A stretch of 64,000 bases of DNA from Armatimonadota bacterium. Its GTDB lineage: Bacteria > Sysuimicrobiota > Sysuimicrobiia > Sysuimicrobiales > Kaftiobacteriaceae. The notes under the pieces were generated by a model. The model saw nothing but the letters and a program-made list of their open reading frames with translations, made no database searches and was not told the origin of the DNA. Within the stretch, counting starts at the first letter, position 1. The number at the start of each line of letters is the position of its first letter. The DNA lies in assembly GCA_031459765.1 (NCBI GenBank), contig JAVKHY010000001.1, forward strand, positions 157,701 through 221,700. Direction: 5' to 3'. Both the position numbers and the translations under genes were made by a program. Below are positions 48,092 through 57,704 of the stretch, one piece after another.

Positions 48092-50866
48092 ATGCGCGCG
48101 CCGCCGACAGGGACCGTCACCTTCCTCTTCACGGACATCGAGGGGAGCACCCGGCTGTGGGAGGAGCACCCCGAGGCGATGCGGGTGGCCCTGGCCCGCC
48201 ACGACGCCGTGCTCCGCGAGATCATCGAAGCCCAGGGCGGCCACGTCTTCAAGACGCTGGGAGATGCGTTCCACGCCGCGTTCGCCGATGCGGCCTCGGC
48301 GGTCACCGCCTCCGCAGAGATCCAGCGCGCGTTGCAGGCGGAGCCGTGGGAGATCCCCGGAGGCCTCGCCGTCAGGATGGCCCTGCATACGGGAACGGCC
48401 GAGGCGCGGGAGGACGATTACTTCGGACCGCCCCTGAACCGCGCCGCCCGTTTGCTGAGTGCCGGCCACGGCGGACAGATCCTCCTCTCCGAAGCCACGC
48501 GCGCGCTGGTCGAGTCCTCGCTTCCCGAAGGGCTCTCCCTCCGGGACCTCGGGTCGCACCGGCTGAGGGACCTGGCCCGTCCGGAGCACATCTTCCAGCT
48601 GGTGGTGGCGGGGTTGCGCAGCGAGTTCCCTTCGCTGCGCACGCTCGACGTCATGCCGAACAACCTCCCCCGCCAGCTCACCAGCTTCATCGGCCGCACC
48701 AGAGAACTGGCCGAGATCAAGGCACGCGTGGCGGACACCCCCCTGCTGACGTTGACCGGCGTGGGCGGGGCGGGGAAGACCCGCCTGGCGCTGCAGGTCG
48801 CCGCCGACCTGGTCGAGTCGTTCCCGGACGGGGTGTGGCTCATCGAACTGACACCGCTTTCGGACCCGGCGCTGGTCCTACAGACCGTGGCGAGGACCCT
48901 CGGCGTTCGGGAAGAGCAGCGGCCGCTGCTCCACACCCTGCTGGACCACCTCACACCCAAAGCGCCGCTGCTCGTGCTCGACAACTGCGAACACGTGCTG
49001 GCCGCGACGGCGGAGCTGGCGCAGACGCTGCTGCGCTCCTGCCCGCGCCTGCGCATCCTGGCCACCAGCCAGGAGCCGCTGGGCGTCGCCGGTGAGGTCA
49101 CCTACCACGTGCCATCGCTCTCGATGCCCGACGTGAATCGCCTGCCTCCGCCGGACCGTCTGACCGAGTTCGAATCGATCGGGCTGTTCGTCGACCGCGC
49201 CGCGGTCAGCCGGCCGGGGTTCGCGCTGACCGCCGCCAACGCCAGAGCCGTGGCCCAGATCTGCGCCCGGCTGGACGGGATTCCCCTGGCCATCGAACTG
49301 GCCGCGGCCCGGGTCAAGGTCCTTTCGGTGGAGGAGATTGCGGCCAGGCTGGACGATCGGTTCCGGCTGCTGGCATCCGGCAGCCGGACCGCGCCGCCTC
49401 GACACCAGACGCTTCGGGCCGCGCTGGACTGGAGTCACGACCTCCTGGCCGACGAGGAACGGATGCTGTTGCGCCGGCTGTCGGTCTTCATGGGCGGGTG
49501 GACACTGCCCGCCGCGGAGGCGGTATGCGCGGGCGACGGCTGCGAGGCCTCGGCGGTCCTCGACGTCCTCACCCGGCTCGTCGACCGTTCCCTGGTGAGC
49601 GTCGGAGGCCCGATCGGGAATGAGACGTGGTACCGGCTGCTGGAGACGGTGCGTCTCTATGCCCGTGAGAAACTCGACGCCAGCGGCGAGGCGGAGACGG
49701 TCCAACGGCGGCATCGCGACTGGTACCTGCAGTTCGCCGAGCAGGCCGAGCGGGAGCTGCAGGGACCGGCGCTCCAGGCGTGGCTGGAGCGGCTGGAGGC
49801 CGAGCACGACAACATCCGCGCCGCGCTGAAGTGGTGCCAGACGGCCGAGCCGGACCCGGAATACGGCCTGCGCCTGGCCGGCGCGGTGTGGCATTTCTGG
49901 GAAGTCCGTGGATACCTCAGTGAAGGCCGCGAATGGCTCGAATCCGCGCTGGCCAAGGGGACTCAGACCCTCACCACATCGCGGGTGAAAGCACTCAATG
50001 GGGCCGGGATCCTGGCCTTGATCCAGGGCGACTTCCCCAGGGCCGCGGCGGTGGGGGAAGAGGCCCTGGAGCTCAGCCGCCGTCTCGGCGACAAACGCGG
50101 CCTTGCCTCGTGTCTGAATATCCTGGGCCTGAATGCCTGCCGGCTGGAGAAGTACGATCAGGCCGCCCAACTGGGCGAAGAAAGCCTGGCCCTGAACCGG
50201 GAAGTCGGCGACAGGTGGGGCGTCGCCGGGGCGCGGCTGACCCTCGGACTGGTGGCCCGCGGCCAGAGAGACTTTGGCCGCGCCGCGACGCTGCTCCAGG
50301 AGAGCGTGGAACAGTTCCGGCAGCTCGGCGACAAGTGGGCGAGCACGGTGACGCTGAACAATCTCGGCCTGGTGCTCCGAGAAATGGGCGACTACCAACG
50401 CGCCCAGACCGTGCTGGAAGAGACGCTCGCCCTGTTCCGGGACCTGGGCGATCGGTGGGGCATCGCCTTCTCGCTGGCCAACCTGGGCATCGTGGCCTGG
50501 GACCGCCAGGAGTACGCGCGCGCCGCCGCCCTGTTCGCGGAGAGCCTGCCGCTGCGCAGGGAGTTGCAGGACCGGCGCGGGATCTCCACCAGCCTGACGG
50601 GGCTGGCCGTGGTGGCGGTCAAACTGGGTCAGCTCGAACGGGCGGTGGTCCTCCTCGGCGCGGCGGAAGCCCTGCGGGAAGCGCTGGCGCTTCCGCCCGC
50701 ACCGTTCATCCGCGAGACGTATAGTCGACACGTCGCGACAGCGCGCGAAGGGCTGGGCGAGGCGGCATTCACCGCGGCCTGGCAACGCGGCCGCGCCATG
50801 ACGACGGATCAAGCCATCGAATTCGCTCTGGTCGCACCCGACGACCACAACGAATCGGTGCGGTGA
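48092..50866 (+). CDS. adenylate cyclase-STAND ATPase-TPR signalling protein
   Basis: A 924-aa three-part protein. Residues 1-175: class III nucleotidyl cyclase with metal-binding Asp15 (FTDIEGST) and Asp58 (KTLGDAF), adenine-selecting Lys54, and Asn116/Arg120 (LNRAARLL), so it may be active. Residues 190-560: AfsR/LuxR-type STAND ATPase with P-loop GVGGAGKT (223-230), LLVLDNCEHVL (Walker B) and GIPLAIELAAARVKVL (GxP motif). Residues 600-900: six or so TPR motifs with the repeating LGDxWG...LxNLG pattern. There is no output DNA-binding domain. It would change cyclase activity on sensing a ligand or protein partner. Transcribed alone. Confidence 0.9.
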   Translation: MRAPPTGTVTFLFTDIEGSTRLWEEHPEAMRVALARHDAVLREIIEAQGGHVFKTLGDAFHAAFADAASAVTASAEIQRALQAEPWEIPGGLAVRMALHTGTAEAREDDYFGPPLNRAARLLSAGHGGQILLSEATRALVESSLPEGLSLRDLGSHRLRDLARPEHIFQLVVAGLRSEFPSLRTLDVMPNNLPRQLTSFIGRTRELAEIKARVADTPLLTLTGVGGAGKTRLALQVAADLVESFPDGVWLIELTPLSDPALVLQTVARTLGVREEQRPLLHTLLDHLTPKAPLLVLDNCEHVLAATAELAQTLLRSCPRLRILATSQEPLGVAGEVTYHVPSLSMPDVNRLPPPDRLTEFESIGLFVDRAAVSRPGFALTAANARAVAQICARLDGIPLAIELAAARVKVLSVEEIAARLDDRFRLLASGSRTAPPRHQTLRAALDWSHDLLADEERMLLRRLSVFMGGWTLPAAEAVCAGDGCEASAVLDVLTRLVDRSLVSVGGPIGNETWYRLLETVRLYAREKLDASGEAETVQRRHRDWYLQFAEQAERELQGPALQAWLERLEAEHDNIRAALKWCQTAEPDPEYGLRLAGAVWHFWEVRGYLSEGREWLESALAKGTQTLTTSRVKALNGAGILALIQGDFPRAAAVGEEALELSRRLGDKRGLASCLNILGLNACRLEKYDQAAQLGEESLALNREVGDRWGVAGARLTLGLVARGQRDFGRAATLLQESVEQFRQLGDKWASTVTLNNLGLVLREMGDYQRAQTVLEETLALFRDLGDRWGIAFSLANLGIVAWDRQEYARAAALFAESLPLRRELQDRRGISTSLTGLAVVAVKLGQLERAVVLLGAAEALREALALPPAPFIRETYSRHVATAREGLGEAAFTAAWQRGRAMTTDQAIEFALVAPDDHNESVR

Positions 50867-50901
50867 GGCGGCCGGCGATTACACCAAGGGAGAGAGGCAC
50901 C

Positions 50902-51113
50902 GTGCGCACCGCCTTACAGGTCTTCGCCGCCTACGCCTTCATCGGGGCGTCCTTCTTCTGTTTCCTGCCTGGGCGGCGGCGGTCTTGGCCCGCCCGGTGA
51001 TGGACGCCGCGATGGTACACCGCACGAGCGACACTGGCGCCGATCATCGTCAACCTGGCCCTGGCGGTCTGGATCTGGATCTCGCGGAACAGGCGAGCGC
51101 CTACAACTTGTAG
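50902..51113 (+). pseudogene. frameshifted small membrane protein
   Basis: From GTG 50902, after AGGGAGAG, the frame reads MRTALQVFAAYAFIGASFFCFL and stops at 50998. A shift of one base near 50967 continues WAAAVLARPVMDAAMVHRTSD, and shifting back near 51028 gives LAPIIVNLALAVWIWISRN. The pieces together look like a two-helix membrane protein of about 70 aa with two compensating indels. Decay or sequencing error are both possible. It overlaps the adenosine-kinase-like gene end on the other strand. Confidence 0.45.
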
Positions 51114-51586
51114 CCGATCTTCCGCAGGAACTCCCTGCGCCAGGCGATGTCTTCGTCGCCTTCGACGCCGAGCGGCGTCCCGCCGTCGATCACGCCCAAA
51201 ATGCCCCGGCCCCGCTCGGTTTCCGCCAGGACGACCTGCACCGGGTTGGCGGTGGCGCAGTAGAAGCCGACGATCTCCGGCACGGCCCGCAGGACGGGGA
51301 GGACGTTGATCGGATAGAACCCCGGCCCCAGGAACAGGACGAAGGAGTGCCCCGCGCCGACGGTCAGGGCGTTGCGCTTCGCCAGCTCCATCATCGCCGG
51401 ATCGGTGCCGGTCCAGCGGATCAGACGCTTGCCCGACGACTCGCAGAAGGCGAATCCGAATCTAATCCTGGGCACGGCCGTGACCAATGCCTCGTGGACG
51501 TCCTCCACCGTCTTGATGAAATGGCTCTGCCCGAGCACCACGTTCACATCATCGGGCTTCTCGATGCTTACTACTTTGAGCTCCAT
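51101..51586 (-). CDS. adenosine-specific kinase family protein
   Basis: A 161-aa protein of the small adenosine-specific-kinase family (PF04008 type), best known from archaea and thermophiles, and structurally unlike ribokinase-type adenosine kinases. Hallmarks: NVVLGQSHFIKTVEDVHEAL, FGFAFCESSGKRLIRWTG, AGHSFVLFLGPGFYPINVLPVLRAVPEI and ATANPVQVVLAETERGRGILGVIDG. ATG 51586 with GGGAG upstream is preferred to a start 5 codons earlier. Function would be AMP formation from adenosine, but cellular evidence is sparse. Confidence 0.88.
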   Translation of the reverse strand: MELKVVSIEKPDDVNVVLGQSHFIKTVEDVHEALVTAVPRIRFGFAFCESSGKRLIRWTGTDPAMMELAKRNALTVGAGHSFVLFLGPGFYPINVLPVLRAVPEIVGFYCATANPVQVVLAETERGRGILGVIDGGTPLGVEGDEDIAWRREFLRKIGYKL

Positions 51587-51761
51587 CGCCGGTCTCCCCA
51601 CACACTGTCGTCGTCAGTACAGTGCATTGGCCGTGAAGCAGGCAAGGCCTGCCGGGCCCCTCGGCCCCGAGGCAGGACGAGTTCACCCGGTAGGACCCGG
51701 GCCGGCCGGCACTCATCACGAAGCCGCAGGAGCTCCCCACGACGTGGGAAATTCCACAGAT

Positions 51762-53693
51762 ATGCCCCGTGTCGCGCCGTACGGTTCCTGGCGGTCGCCG
51801 ATCACCGCCGATCTCGTGGCGAGCGGCGGCGTCGTCTTCCACGAGATCATGATCGACGGGGCAGACCTCTACTGGACCGAGCTCCGTCCGGCCGAAGGGG
51901 GTCGGAAGGTCATCGTCCGGCGGAGCGCCGACGGCCGGGTGGCCGATCTGACCGTGCCGCCGTACAATGCGCGGACCAGGGTACACGAATACGGCGGCGG
52001 CGACTTCCTGGTCATTGACGGCAGCGTCTACTTCTCGAATTTCGCCGACCAGCGGCTCTACCGCCTCGACCCGGGGAGATCGCCCGAGCCGCTTTCGCCA
52101 TCGGGCCCCTACCGGTACGCCGACGGGATCGCCGATCGCGGGCGCCGGCGCATCATCTGTGTTCGCGAGGATCACTCGCCCGGCGACCAGGACGCCCTCA
52201 ACACCCTCGTCGCCGTCTCCCTGGACGACGGACGGGCGCAGGTGCTGGTCGAAGGCGCGGACTTCTACTCCTCGCCGCGCCTGAGCCCCGACGGCAGGCG
52301 GCTGGCCTGGCTGTCCTGGAACCATCCCAACATGCCCTGGGACGGGACGGAGTTGTGGGTCGCCCCGGTCGCCTCCGAAGGCGCCCTCGGCGAGGCGAGG
52401 CGCGTGGCCGGCGGGCCGGAGGAGTCGATCTTCCAGCCCGAGTGGTCCCCCGACGGTGCGCTCCATTTCATCTCCGATCGCACGGGGTGGTGGAATCTGT
52501 ACCGGTGGGACGAGGGGCGCAACGCGGCGGAGGCCCTGGCTCCCATGGAGGCGGAGTTCGGCCGGCCCCAGTGGGTCTTCCGCCTGTCCACGTACGGGTT
52601 CATCGATCCGCAGACCATCGTCTGTGCCTTCAGTGTCGGGGGCACCACACGCCTCGCCCTCCTGGATCGCCGGACCCGCCGACTGAACGTCCTGGATCAG
52701 CCCTGCACCGACCTGTCGCAGATCACCCCCGCTCCGGACGCCGTGTACTTCATCGGAGCCTCGCCCACTCGCCCCTCGTCGCTGGTGCGCCTCGACCTGC
52801 GCACGCGGGAGACCGAGGTCGTCCGCGCCTCGCGGCCGACGACCGTCGATCCAGGGTACCTGTCGATCCCGGAGGCGGTCGAGTTCCCCACCGCAGGCGG
52901 GCTCACCGCGCACGCCTGGTTCTATCCGCCGGCGAACCGCGACTTCACCGGTCCGCCGCGGGAGCGACCGCCGCTGCTGGTGATCAGCCACGGCGGGCCG
53001 ACGAGTTTCTCGCCGGGAGTGCTCCGGTTTGAGATCCAGTACTGGACCAGCCGCGGCTTCGCCGTTGCGGATGTGAACTACGGCGGGAGCACCGGGTACG
53101 GGCGCGCCTACCGCAACCGCCTCCGCGGCCGGTGGGGCGTGGTGGACGTCGACGACTGCGTGCACGCGGCGCGCTACCTGGTGGAGCGCGGCCTGGTCGA
53201 TCCGCGGCGTCTGGCCGTGCGCGGCGGCAGCGCCGGCGGGTACACCACGCTGTGCGCGCTGGCCTTCCGTCAGGTCTTCCACGCCGGCGCTTCCTACTAC
53301 GGGGTCAGCGACCTGGAGGCGATGCACCGCGACACGCACAAGTTCGAGGCCCAGTACGACCAGCGCCTGATCGGTCCGTGGCCGGAACGCCTCGACCTGT
53401 ATCGGAGTCGGTCGCCCGTGCACTTCACCGACCGGATCACCGCGCCGGTGATCTTCTTCCAGGGGCTGGAAGACAGAGTGGTGCCGCCGAACCAGTCGGA
53501 GATGATGGTGGAGGCGCTGCGCGCCAGGGGCATCCCCGTGGCCTACCTGGCCTTCGAGGGGGAGCAGCACGGGTTCCGCAGGGCGGAGACGATCAGGCGC
53601 GCGCTGGAAGCCGAACTGTACTTCTACTCCCGCATCTTCGGCTTCACCCCGGCGGATCCGATCCCCCCGGTGCGGATCGACAACCTCCCCTAG
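51762..53693 (+). CDS. S9-family serine peptidase (acylaminoacyl/dipeptidyl-peptidase-like)
   Basis: A 643-aa enzyme with an N-terminal beta-propeller (about 30-370; repeats such as FSNFADQRLYRLDPG and SPDGRRLAWLSWN) and an alpha/beta-hydrolase domain. The triad is Ser in VRGGSAGGYTTL, Asp in LEDRVVPPNQS and His in EGEQHGFRRAE. No signal peptide, so cytoplasmic turnover of oligopeptides is likely. The frame is open far upstream, but MPRVAPYGSWRSPITADLVA at 51762 aligns with usual starts. Its stop overlaps the stop of the convergent gene at CTAG. Confidence 0.92.
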   Translation: MPRVAPYGSWRSPITADLVASGGVVFHEIMIDGADLYWTELRPAEGGRKVIVRRSADGRVADLTVPPYNARTRVHEYGGGDFLVIDGSVYFSNFADQRLYRLDPGRSPEPLSPSGPYRYADGIADRGRRRIICVREDHSPGDQDALNTLVAVSLDDGRAQVLVEGADFYSSPRLSPDGRRLAWLSWNHPNMPWDGTELWVAPVASEGALGEARRVAGGPEESIFQPEWSPDGALHFISDRTGWWNLYRWDEGRNAAEALAPMEAEFGRPQWVFRLSTYGFIDPQTIVCAFSVGGTTRLALLDRRTRRLNVLDQPCTDLSQITPAPDAVYFIGASPTRPSSLVRLDLRTRETEVVRASRPTTVDPGYLSIPEAVEFPTAGGLTAHAWFYPPANRDFTGPPRERPPLLVISHGGPTSFSPGVLRFEIQYWTSRGFAVADVNYGGSTGYGRAYRNRLRGRWGVVDVDDCVHAARYLVERGLVDPRRLAVRGGSAGGYTTLCALAFRQVFHAGASYYGVSDLEAMHRDTHKFEAQYDQRLIGPWPERLDLYRSRSPVHFTDRITAPVIFFQGLEDRVVPPNQSEMMVEALRARGIPVAYLAFEGEQHGFRRAETIRRALEAELYFYSRIFGFTPADPIPPVRIDNLP

Positions 53694-54562
53694 CGACCCG
53701 GCGCGTCCGTCCGGCCCCGGCGCGGCGGGCGTCGAAACGCGGCGCAGATCATACCGTAGTAGGTCGGCACCTGATAGGAGAGGAGGGCGGGCCGCAGCCG
53801 GCAGCGTTCGGCCACACCGACCAGCATCGCGACCTGCCACAGGCTGTCCGGCTTCGCCTCCCGCACCACCGCCGCCGGGATCCGCAGCGCCGACCGCAGG
53901 TCGTCTTTGACGGCCCTGACCATCAGCGCATCATACCGGGATGCGGCTGGACTGAAGCCGTACGGGCCGGACCTCCGGTGCGCATGGGCGTGATCGGCGC
54001 TGGCCACGAAGACGACACGCCGGCGGGAGCGCTCGGCGAGATCGGCGATGACCGCGCCGAAGCCTACGTTCTGGGCCAGCGGGATCTCGCGGCTCGGGGC
54101 GACCACGACCACCGCCGGACGGCGGCGATGGCCGCGCAGGAAGAACCACAGGGGCACGAGCGTGCCCCAGTCCAGCGGCATGGTGGAATAGCGGCCACCG
54201 GCCGCGGCGTAGTTCGCGCCCACGGCCGGAATGCCCCGACGCCGTGCGGCGGCGAGCAGGGCCTCGGCGAAGGCCCGATCGGTCCGGGCCCGGATGACCT
54301 GGCGCGGAAGGGCGGGATCCGGCGCGAACATCGGCAGGACGCCCGACACATGCTCCGCCGTCACGATGCCAATGTGCGCCTGCAGGCGCAGGTGGTGGGG
54401 CGTGGCCACGACGATCGTCTGCGGCCGGACCGCCCGGATCTCCCGCGCCAGTTGCTGCATCGCCCGAGTGGTCTGGCGGTACTTCGGACGCTCCGCGGCC
54501 CTGGCCAGGGGCGGGATGATCGGTTCGCCGTGCGGCGCGAGACAGGCGTAGACGAGCGGCAT
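53690..54562 (-). CDS. class III extradiol dioxygenase (LigB)/MEMO-like protein
   Basis: A 290-aa protein of the LigB superfamily. MPLVYACLAPHGEPIIPPL supplies one metal His (His11), VVATPHHLRL a second, and ASADHAHAHR a conserved His-rich motif; PLDWGTLVPLWFF is the family's central motif. Such proteins either cleave catechols with Fe(II) or are non-catalytic MEMO/AmmeMemo-type proteins. The presence of pobA in the window makes ring cleavage attractive, but the gene is far from it and protocatechuate 4,5-dioxygenase also needs a small subunit. ATG 54562 follows GGAGG. Convergent with the S9 peptidase. Confidence 0.8.
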   Translation of the reverse strand: MPLVYACLAPHGEPIIPPLARAAERPKYRQTTRAMQQLAREIRAVRPQTIVVATPHHLRLQAHIGIVTAEHVSGVLPMFAPDPALPRQVIRARTDRAFAEALLAAARRRGIPAVGANYAAAGGRYSTMPLDWGTLVPLWFFLRGHRRRPAVVVVAPSREIPLAQNVGFGAVIADLAERSRRRVVFVASADHAHAHRRSGPYGFSPAASRYDALMVRAVKDDLRSALRIPAAVVREAKPDSLWQVAMLVGVAERCRLRPALLSYQVPTYYGMICAAFRRPPRRGRTDAPGR

Positions 54563-54676
54563 GATCGACCTCCGGCGTGTCTCTCTTGAGGGACCGGCTC
54601 TCCTCTTTCGCCGCCGGGCCGGCCCACTCCGGCCGCCCGGGATTTCCGGCTCTGACCCGCGAAGAGGAGAAGCCCG

Positions 54677-55543
54677 GTGAGCCCGCTGGCCCTGCTCCTG
54701 GTCCTCCTCGCCGCGGGGATCCATGCCTTCTGGAACTACCTGGTCAAGCGGATCGACGCGGACGCCGCGGCGCTGTGGATGTACGGCACCCTGTCCGCGA
54801 TCTGCTACCTGCCTCTGGCCCTCGGCCTCGTGCTCCTCCGCCGGCCGCAGATCGGCCCGGCGGGCTACGGCTTTATGGCCGGCAGCGCCGTCCTGCACAT
54901 CGGCTATTTCCTCTTCCTCCAGCGTGGATACCGGGCGGGGGACCTCTCGGTGGTGTATCCCGTCGCGCGCGGGACCGGCCCGCTCCTGACCACGGCGGGC
55001 GCCATCGTGCTCTTGAACGAGCCGCTCACCGGCGGCGCGGCGACCGGCACAATCCTCATCGCCTCCGGCATCTTCCTGCTGGCCGGCGGGCTGCACTTCC
55101 TCAGGGCGCGCTCGGCCCGGATCGCCCTGGCCGTGCGGTACGGAGTGATCACCGGCGTCTTCATCGGGATGTACAGCCTGTGGGACAAGTACGCGGTGAG
55201 CGCGCTGCTGGTGCCGCCGATCCTGATGGATTGGGGGACGAGTGTCACACGCTCCCTGCTGCTGGCTCCGGTCGCGGCCCTGCGCTGGACGGAGGTGCGC
55301 GACCACTGGGCGCGGCACCGCCGGCCGCTCATCGGCATCGCGGTGCTGTCGCCGCTCTCCTACATCCTGGTCCTCACCGCGATGGTCTTCACCCCCGTCA
55401 GCTACGTCGCGCCGGCGCGGGAGGTCAGCATTCTGATCGGCACGGCGATGGGGACGCAGTGGCTGGCGGAGGGGCACACCCGCCACCGTCTGGCCGGCGC
55501 CGCGGCGATGGTCGCCGGGCTCGCCGTCCTGGCGCTGGGCTGA
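54677..55543 (+). CDS. EamA/DMT-family transporter
   Basis: A 288-aa membrane protein with ten predicted spans and two EamA repeats: LLLVLLAAGIHAFWNYLVKR opens the first, TGVFIGMYSLWDKYAVSALL the second; VVYPVARGTGPLLTTAGAIVLLNEPLT is the typical end of repeat one. Exports or imports a small metabolite. GTG start at 54677. It is 11 nt upstream of the secreted nuclease-fold gene. Confidence 0.9.
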   Translation: MSPLALLLVLLAAGIHAFWNYLVKRIDADAAALWMYGTLSAICYLPLALGLVLLRRPQIGPAGYGFMAGSAVLHIGYFLFLQRGYRAGDLSVVYPVARGTGPLLTTAGAIVLLNEPLTGGAATGTILIASGIFLLAGGLHFLRARSARIALAVRYGVITGVFIGMYSLWDKYAVSALLVPPILMDWGTSVTRSLLLAPVAALRWTEVRDHWARHRRPLIGIAVLSPLSYILVLTAMVFTPVSYVAPAREVSILIGTAMGTQWLAEGHTRHRLAGAAAMVAGLAVLALG

Positions 55544-55554
55544 GGCGAAAGGAC

Positions 55555-57696
55555 GTGACGCGCTCGCAGGTCGCCGCCTGGCTGGTGGCGATGACCCTCG
55601 TCTATGGGGCCGTGCCCATCCAGGCGCCGGCACCGGTCGACGCCACGGCGGCGCCGTCCTGTGAGGTGCCCCAGGTCTGCCCCATCGGTGCCGTGCAGGG
55701 CGCCGTCGGCGACACGGTTGACGGCAGGAGATTCCGCTCCCCGTTCGCTCCTCCACGCGGCAACGGCGCCGGCGCCACGGTCCGCATCCAGGGCGTGCTC
55801 TACGAGAAGACGCTGGCCCGCACCACGGCCGGGGAGAGCCGGTACGGATTCTTCCTGCAGAACCCGGACACCACGGCGGACGGGGATCCGCTCACGTCGG
55901 ACGGGATCTTCGTGTTCACCGGTCGCTCCCCCACGGTACCGCCCCGCGCCGGCGGGTCCTCCTACACACCGCGGGTGGGGGACGAGATCGTTCTCGAAGG
56001 ACGGGTCACCGAGTTCTTCAACCTGACGGAGATCACGGAGCCGCGCTGGGTGGCGACGGTACGGACGGGTGTGGATATCGACGCCGAGGTCGCGCCGGTC
56101 GAGGCCGCCCCGCCGGATGAGGTCGCCGCCGCCGGCCGGTACTGGGAGCGTCTGGAAGGCATGCGCGTCCTGGTTCCCGCCGGCAGCCTGGTCGTTGGCG
56201 GCCGCATCGTGTTCCCGCGCACGAGGGACGGCGAACTGTGGCTGATGCGGCCCGACCATCCCCTGGCGCGGCGGCAGGCCGTGTTCCACCGCCGGGTCTT
56301 CCGCGATCCCCACCCGCTCGACGACATCCCTGAGCTGCTGTTCGACAACGGCAACGGGTTCCGCATCGTGCTGGGCAGTCTCGGGATCAAGGGGGCGACC
56401 GCCAGCCCTGCGGCCCTCATTGCCCCGGCGCGTACCTTCGACCGGCTGGCCGGACCGGCCACGGGGGGTGTCTACTTCTCCTTCGGCAAGTACCAGCTCA
56501 TGGTCGATCGGCAGATCGCGCTCCGCCCCGGACCGGATCCCTCGACCAACGGACCGGCACCGGGCCGCGACCCGGGGGAGGTGCGGATCGTCACCTTCAA
56601 CGTTGACAATCTCTACGATTTCCGCGACGATCCCGCGGACGGCTGCGACTTCGCGGGGAATCCCGGCTGCCCGGGGGTGGAGCCGCCCTTCGACTACGTC
56701 CCCGCCTCTGACGCCGCCTACCGGCGGAAAGTCAGGGAGCTGGCCGCCCAACTCCTGACGGACCTCCACGCTCCGGACATCGTGCTGGTCCAGGAAGCAG
56801 AGGATCAGGACTTCTGTCGTCGGCGGGGACTCTCCCTGGCGTGCGACGGCGGGGACGGGCAGCCGGACGTGTTGCAGGATCTGGCGCTGGAAATCGCCCG
56901 TCTGGGGGGTCCGGATTACCGCGCCGCGGCGGACCGCGACGGCGCCGACGATCGCGGCATCATCAACGCCTACCTGTTCCGCTCGGACCGGATCGAACTT
57001 CCGCCCGCGGCCGAAGATCACCCCATCCTGGGGAGCCTACCCCGGATCCCCTATCCGGAGATGGGTCTCGGTCACAATGCCGACGTCCAGAATCCCAAGG
57101 CCGTGAATGCGGCCCTCCCGGCCGGGGCTCTCCGCGGAGCCGACGGGACGAAGGTATTCACACGCCCTGTGCAGGTGGCCCTCTTCAGGGTCCGCAGGGC
57201 CCTGCCGGGCGCCGCGCCGGTGGAGCTGTACATCCTGAACAACCATTTCAGCGGCGGGCCCACGGGGAGGGTGGCGCAGCGCCGCGAGCAGGCCGCCTAC
57301 AACGCAGCCCTCGTGGCCGCCCTCCGGGCGATGAGCCCCCGCGTCTACGTGGTGGTGGGCGGCGACCTGAACGCCTATCCGCGGCCCGACGATCCCTCGG
57401 CACCGGGCGAGTTGTCCTCCTTCAGCGATCAGCTGCGCGCCCTCTATGACGCGGGGCTGCAGAATCTCTGGGATGTCCTTGTCCGGCGGAATCCGGCCGG
57501 CGCGTACAGCTACGTCTTCGAGGGACAGGCCCAGACCCTCGACCAGCTCTTCGTCACGACGTCCCTCCTCCACCGCCTCGTGCGCGTCTGGGCCGCCCAC
57601 CTCAACAGCGACTGGCCTGCATGGCACGGCGGCGACGGTGCCAGGGGCGCAAGCGACCACGACCCCCAGGGCGCGGACTTCCGTCTCCGGCGCTGA
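55555..57696 (+). CDS. secreted endonuclease/exonuclease/phosphatase-family nuclease (ExeM/NucH-like)
   Basis: A 713-aa exported protein. Signal peptide at 1-25 (VAAWLVAMTLVYGAV). Residues 40-320 contain an OB-fold-like region seen in ExeM-type nucleases (GATVRIQGVLYEK, GDEIVLEGRVTEFFNLTEI). Residues 345-713 are the EEP domain: Asn in VTFNVDNLYDF, Glu in LVQEAEDQDF, Asp-Asn in VVGGDLNAYP and the final Asp-His in GASDHDPQG. Probably degrades extracellular DNA for nutrients. CDFAGNPGC and FCRRRGLSLAC hint at disulphides. Start GTG 55555; ribosome site is close and weak. Confidence 0.87.
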   Translation: MTRSQVAAWLVAMTLVYGAVPIQAPAPVDATAAPSCEVPQVCPIGAVQGAVGDTVDGRRFRSPFAPPRGNGAGATVRIQGVLYEKTLARTTAGESRYGFFLQNPDTTADGDPLTSDGIFVFTGRSPTVPPRAGGSSYTPRVGDEIVLEGRVTEFFNLTEITEPRWVATVRTGVDIDAEVAPVEAAPPDEVAAAGRYWERLEGMRVLVPAGSLVVGGRIVFPRTRDGELWLMRPDHPLARRQAVFHRRVFRDPHPLDDIPELLFDNGNGFRIVLGSLGIKGATASPAALIAPARTFDRLAGPATGGVYFSFGKYQLMVDRQIALRPGPDPSTNGPAPGRDPGEVRIVTFNVDNLYDFRDDPADGCDFAGNPGCPGVEPPFDYVPASDAAYRRKVRELAAQLLTDLHAPDIVLVQEAEDQDFCRRRGLSLACDGGDGQPDVLQDLALEIARLGGPDYRAAADRDGADDRGIINAYLFRSDRIELPPAAEDHPILGSLPRIPYPEMGLGHNADVQNPKAVNAALPAGALRGADGTKVFTRPVQVALFRVRRALPGAAPVELYILNNHFSGGPTGRVAQRREQAAYNAALVAALRAMSPRVYVVVGGDLNAYPRPDDPSAPGELSSFSDQLRALYDAGLQNLWDVLVRRNPAGAYSYVFEGQAQTLDQLFVTTSLLHRLVRVWAAHLNSDWPAWHGGDGARGASDHDPQGADFRLRR

Positions 57697-57704
57697 CTCT
57701 CCGC

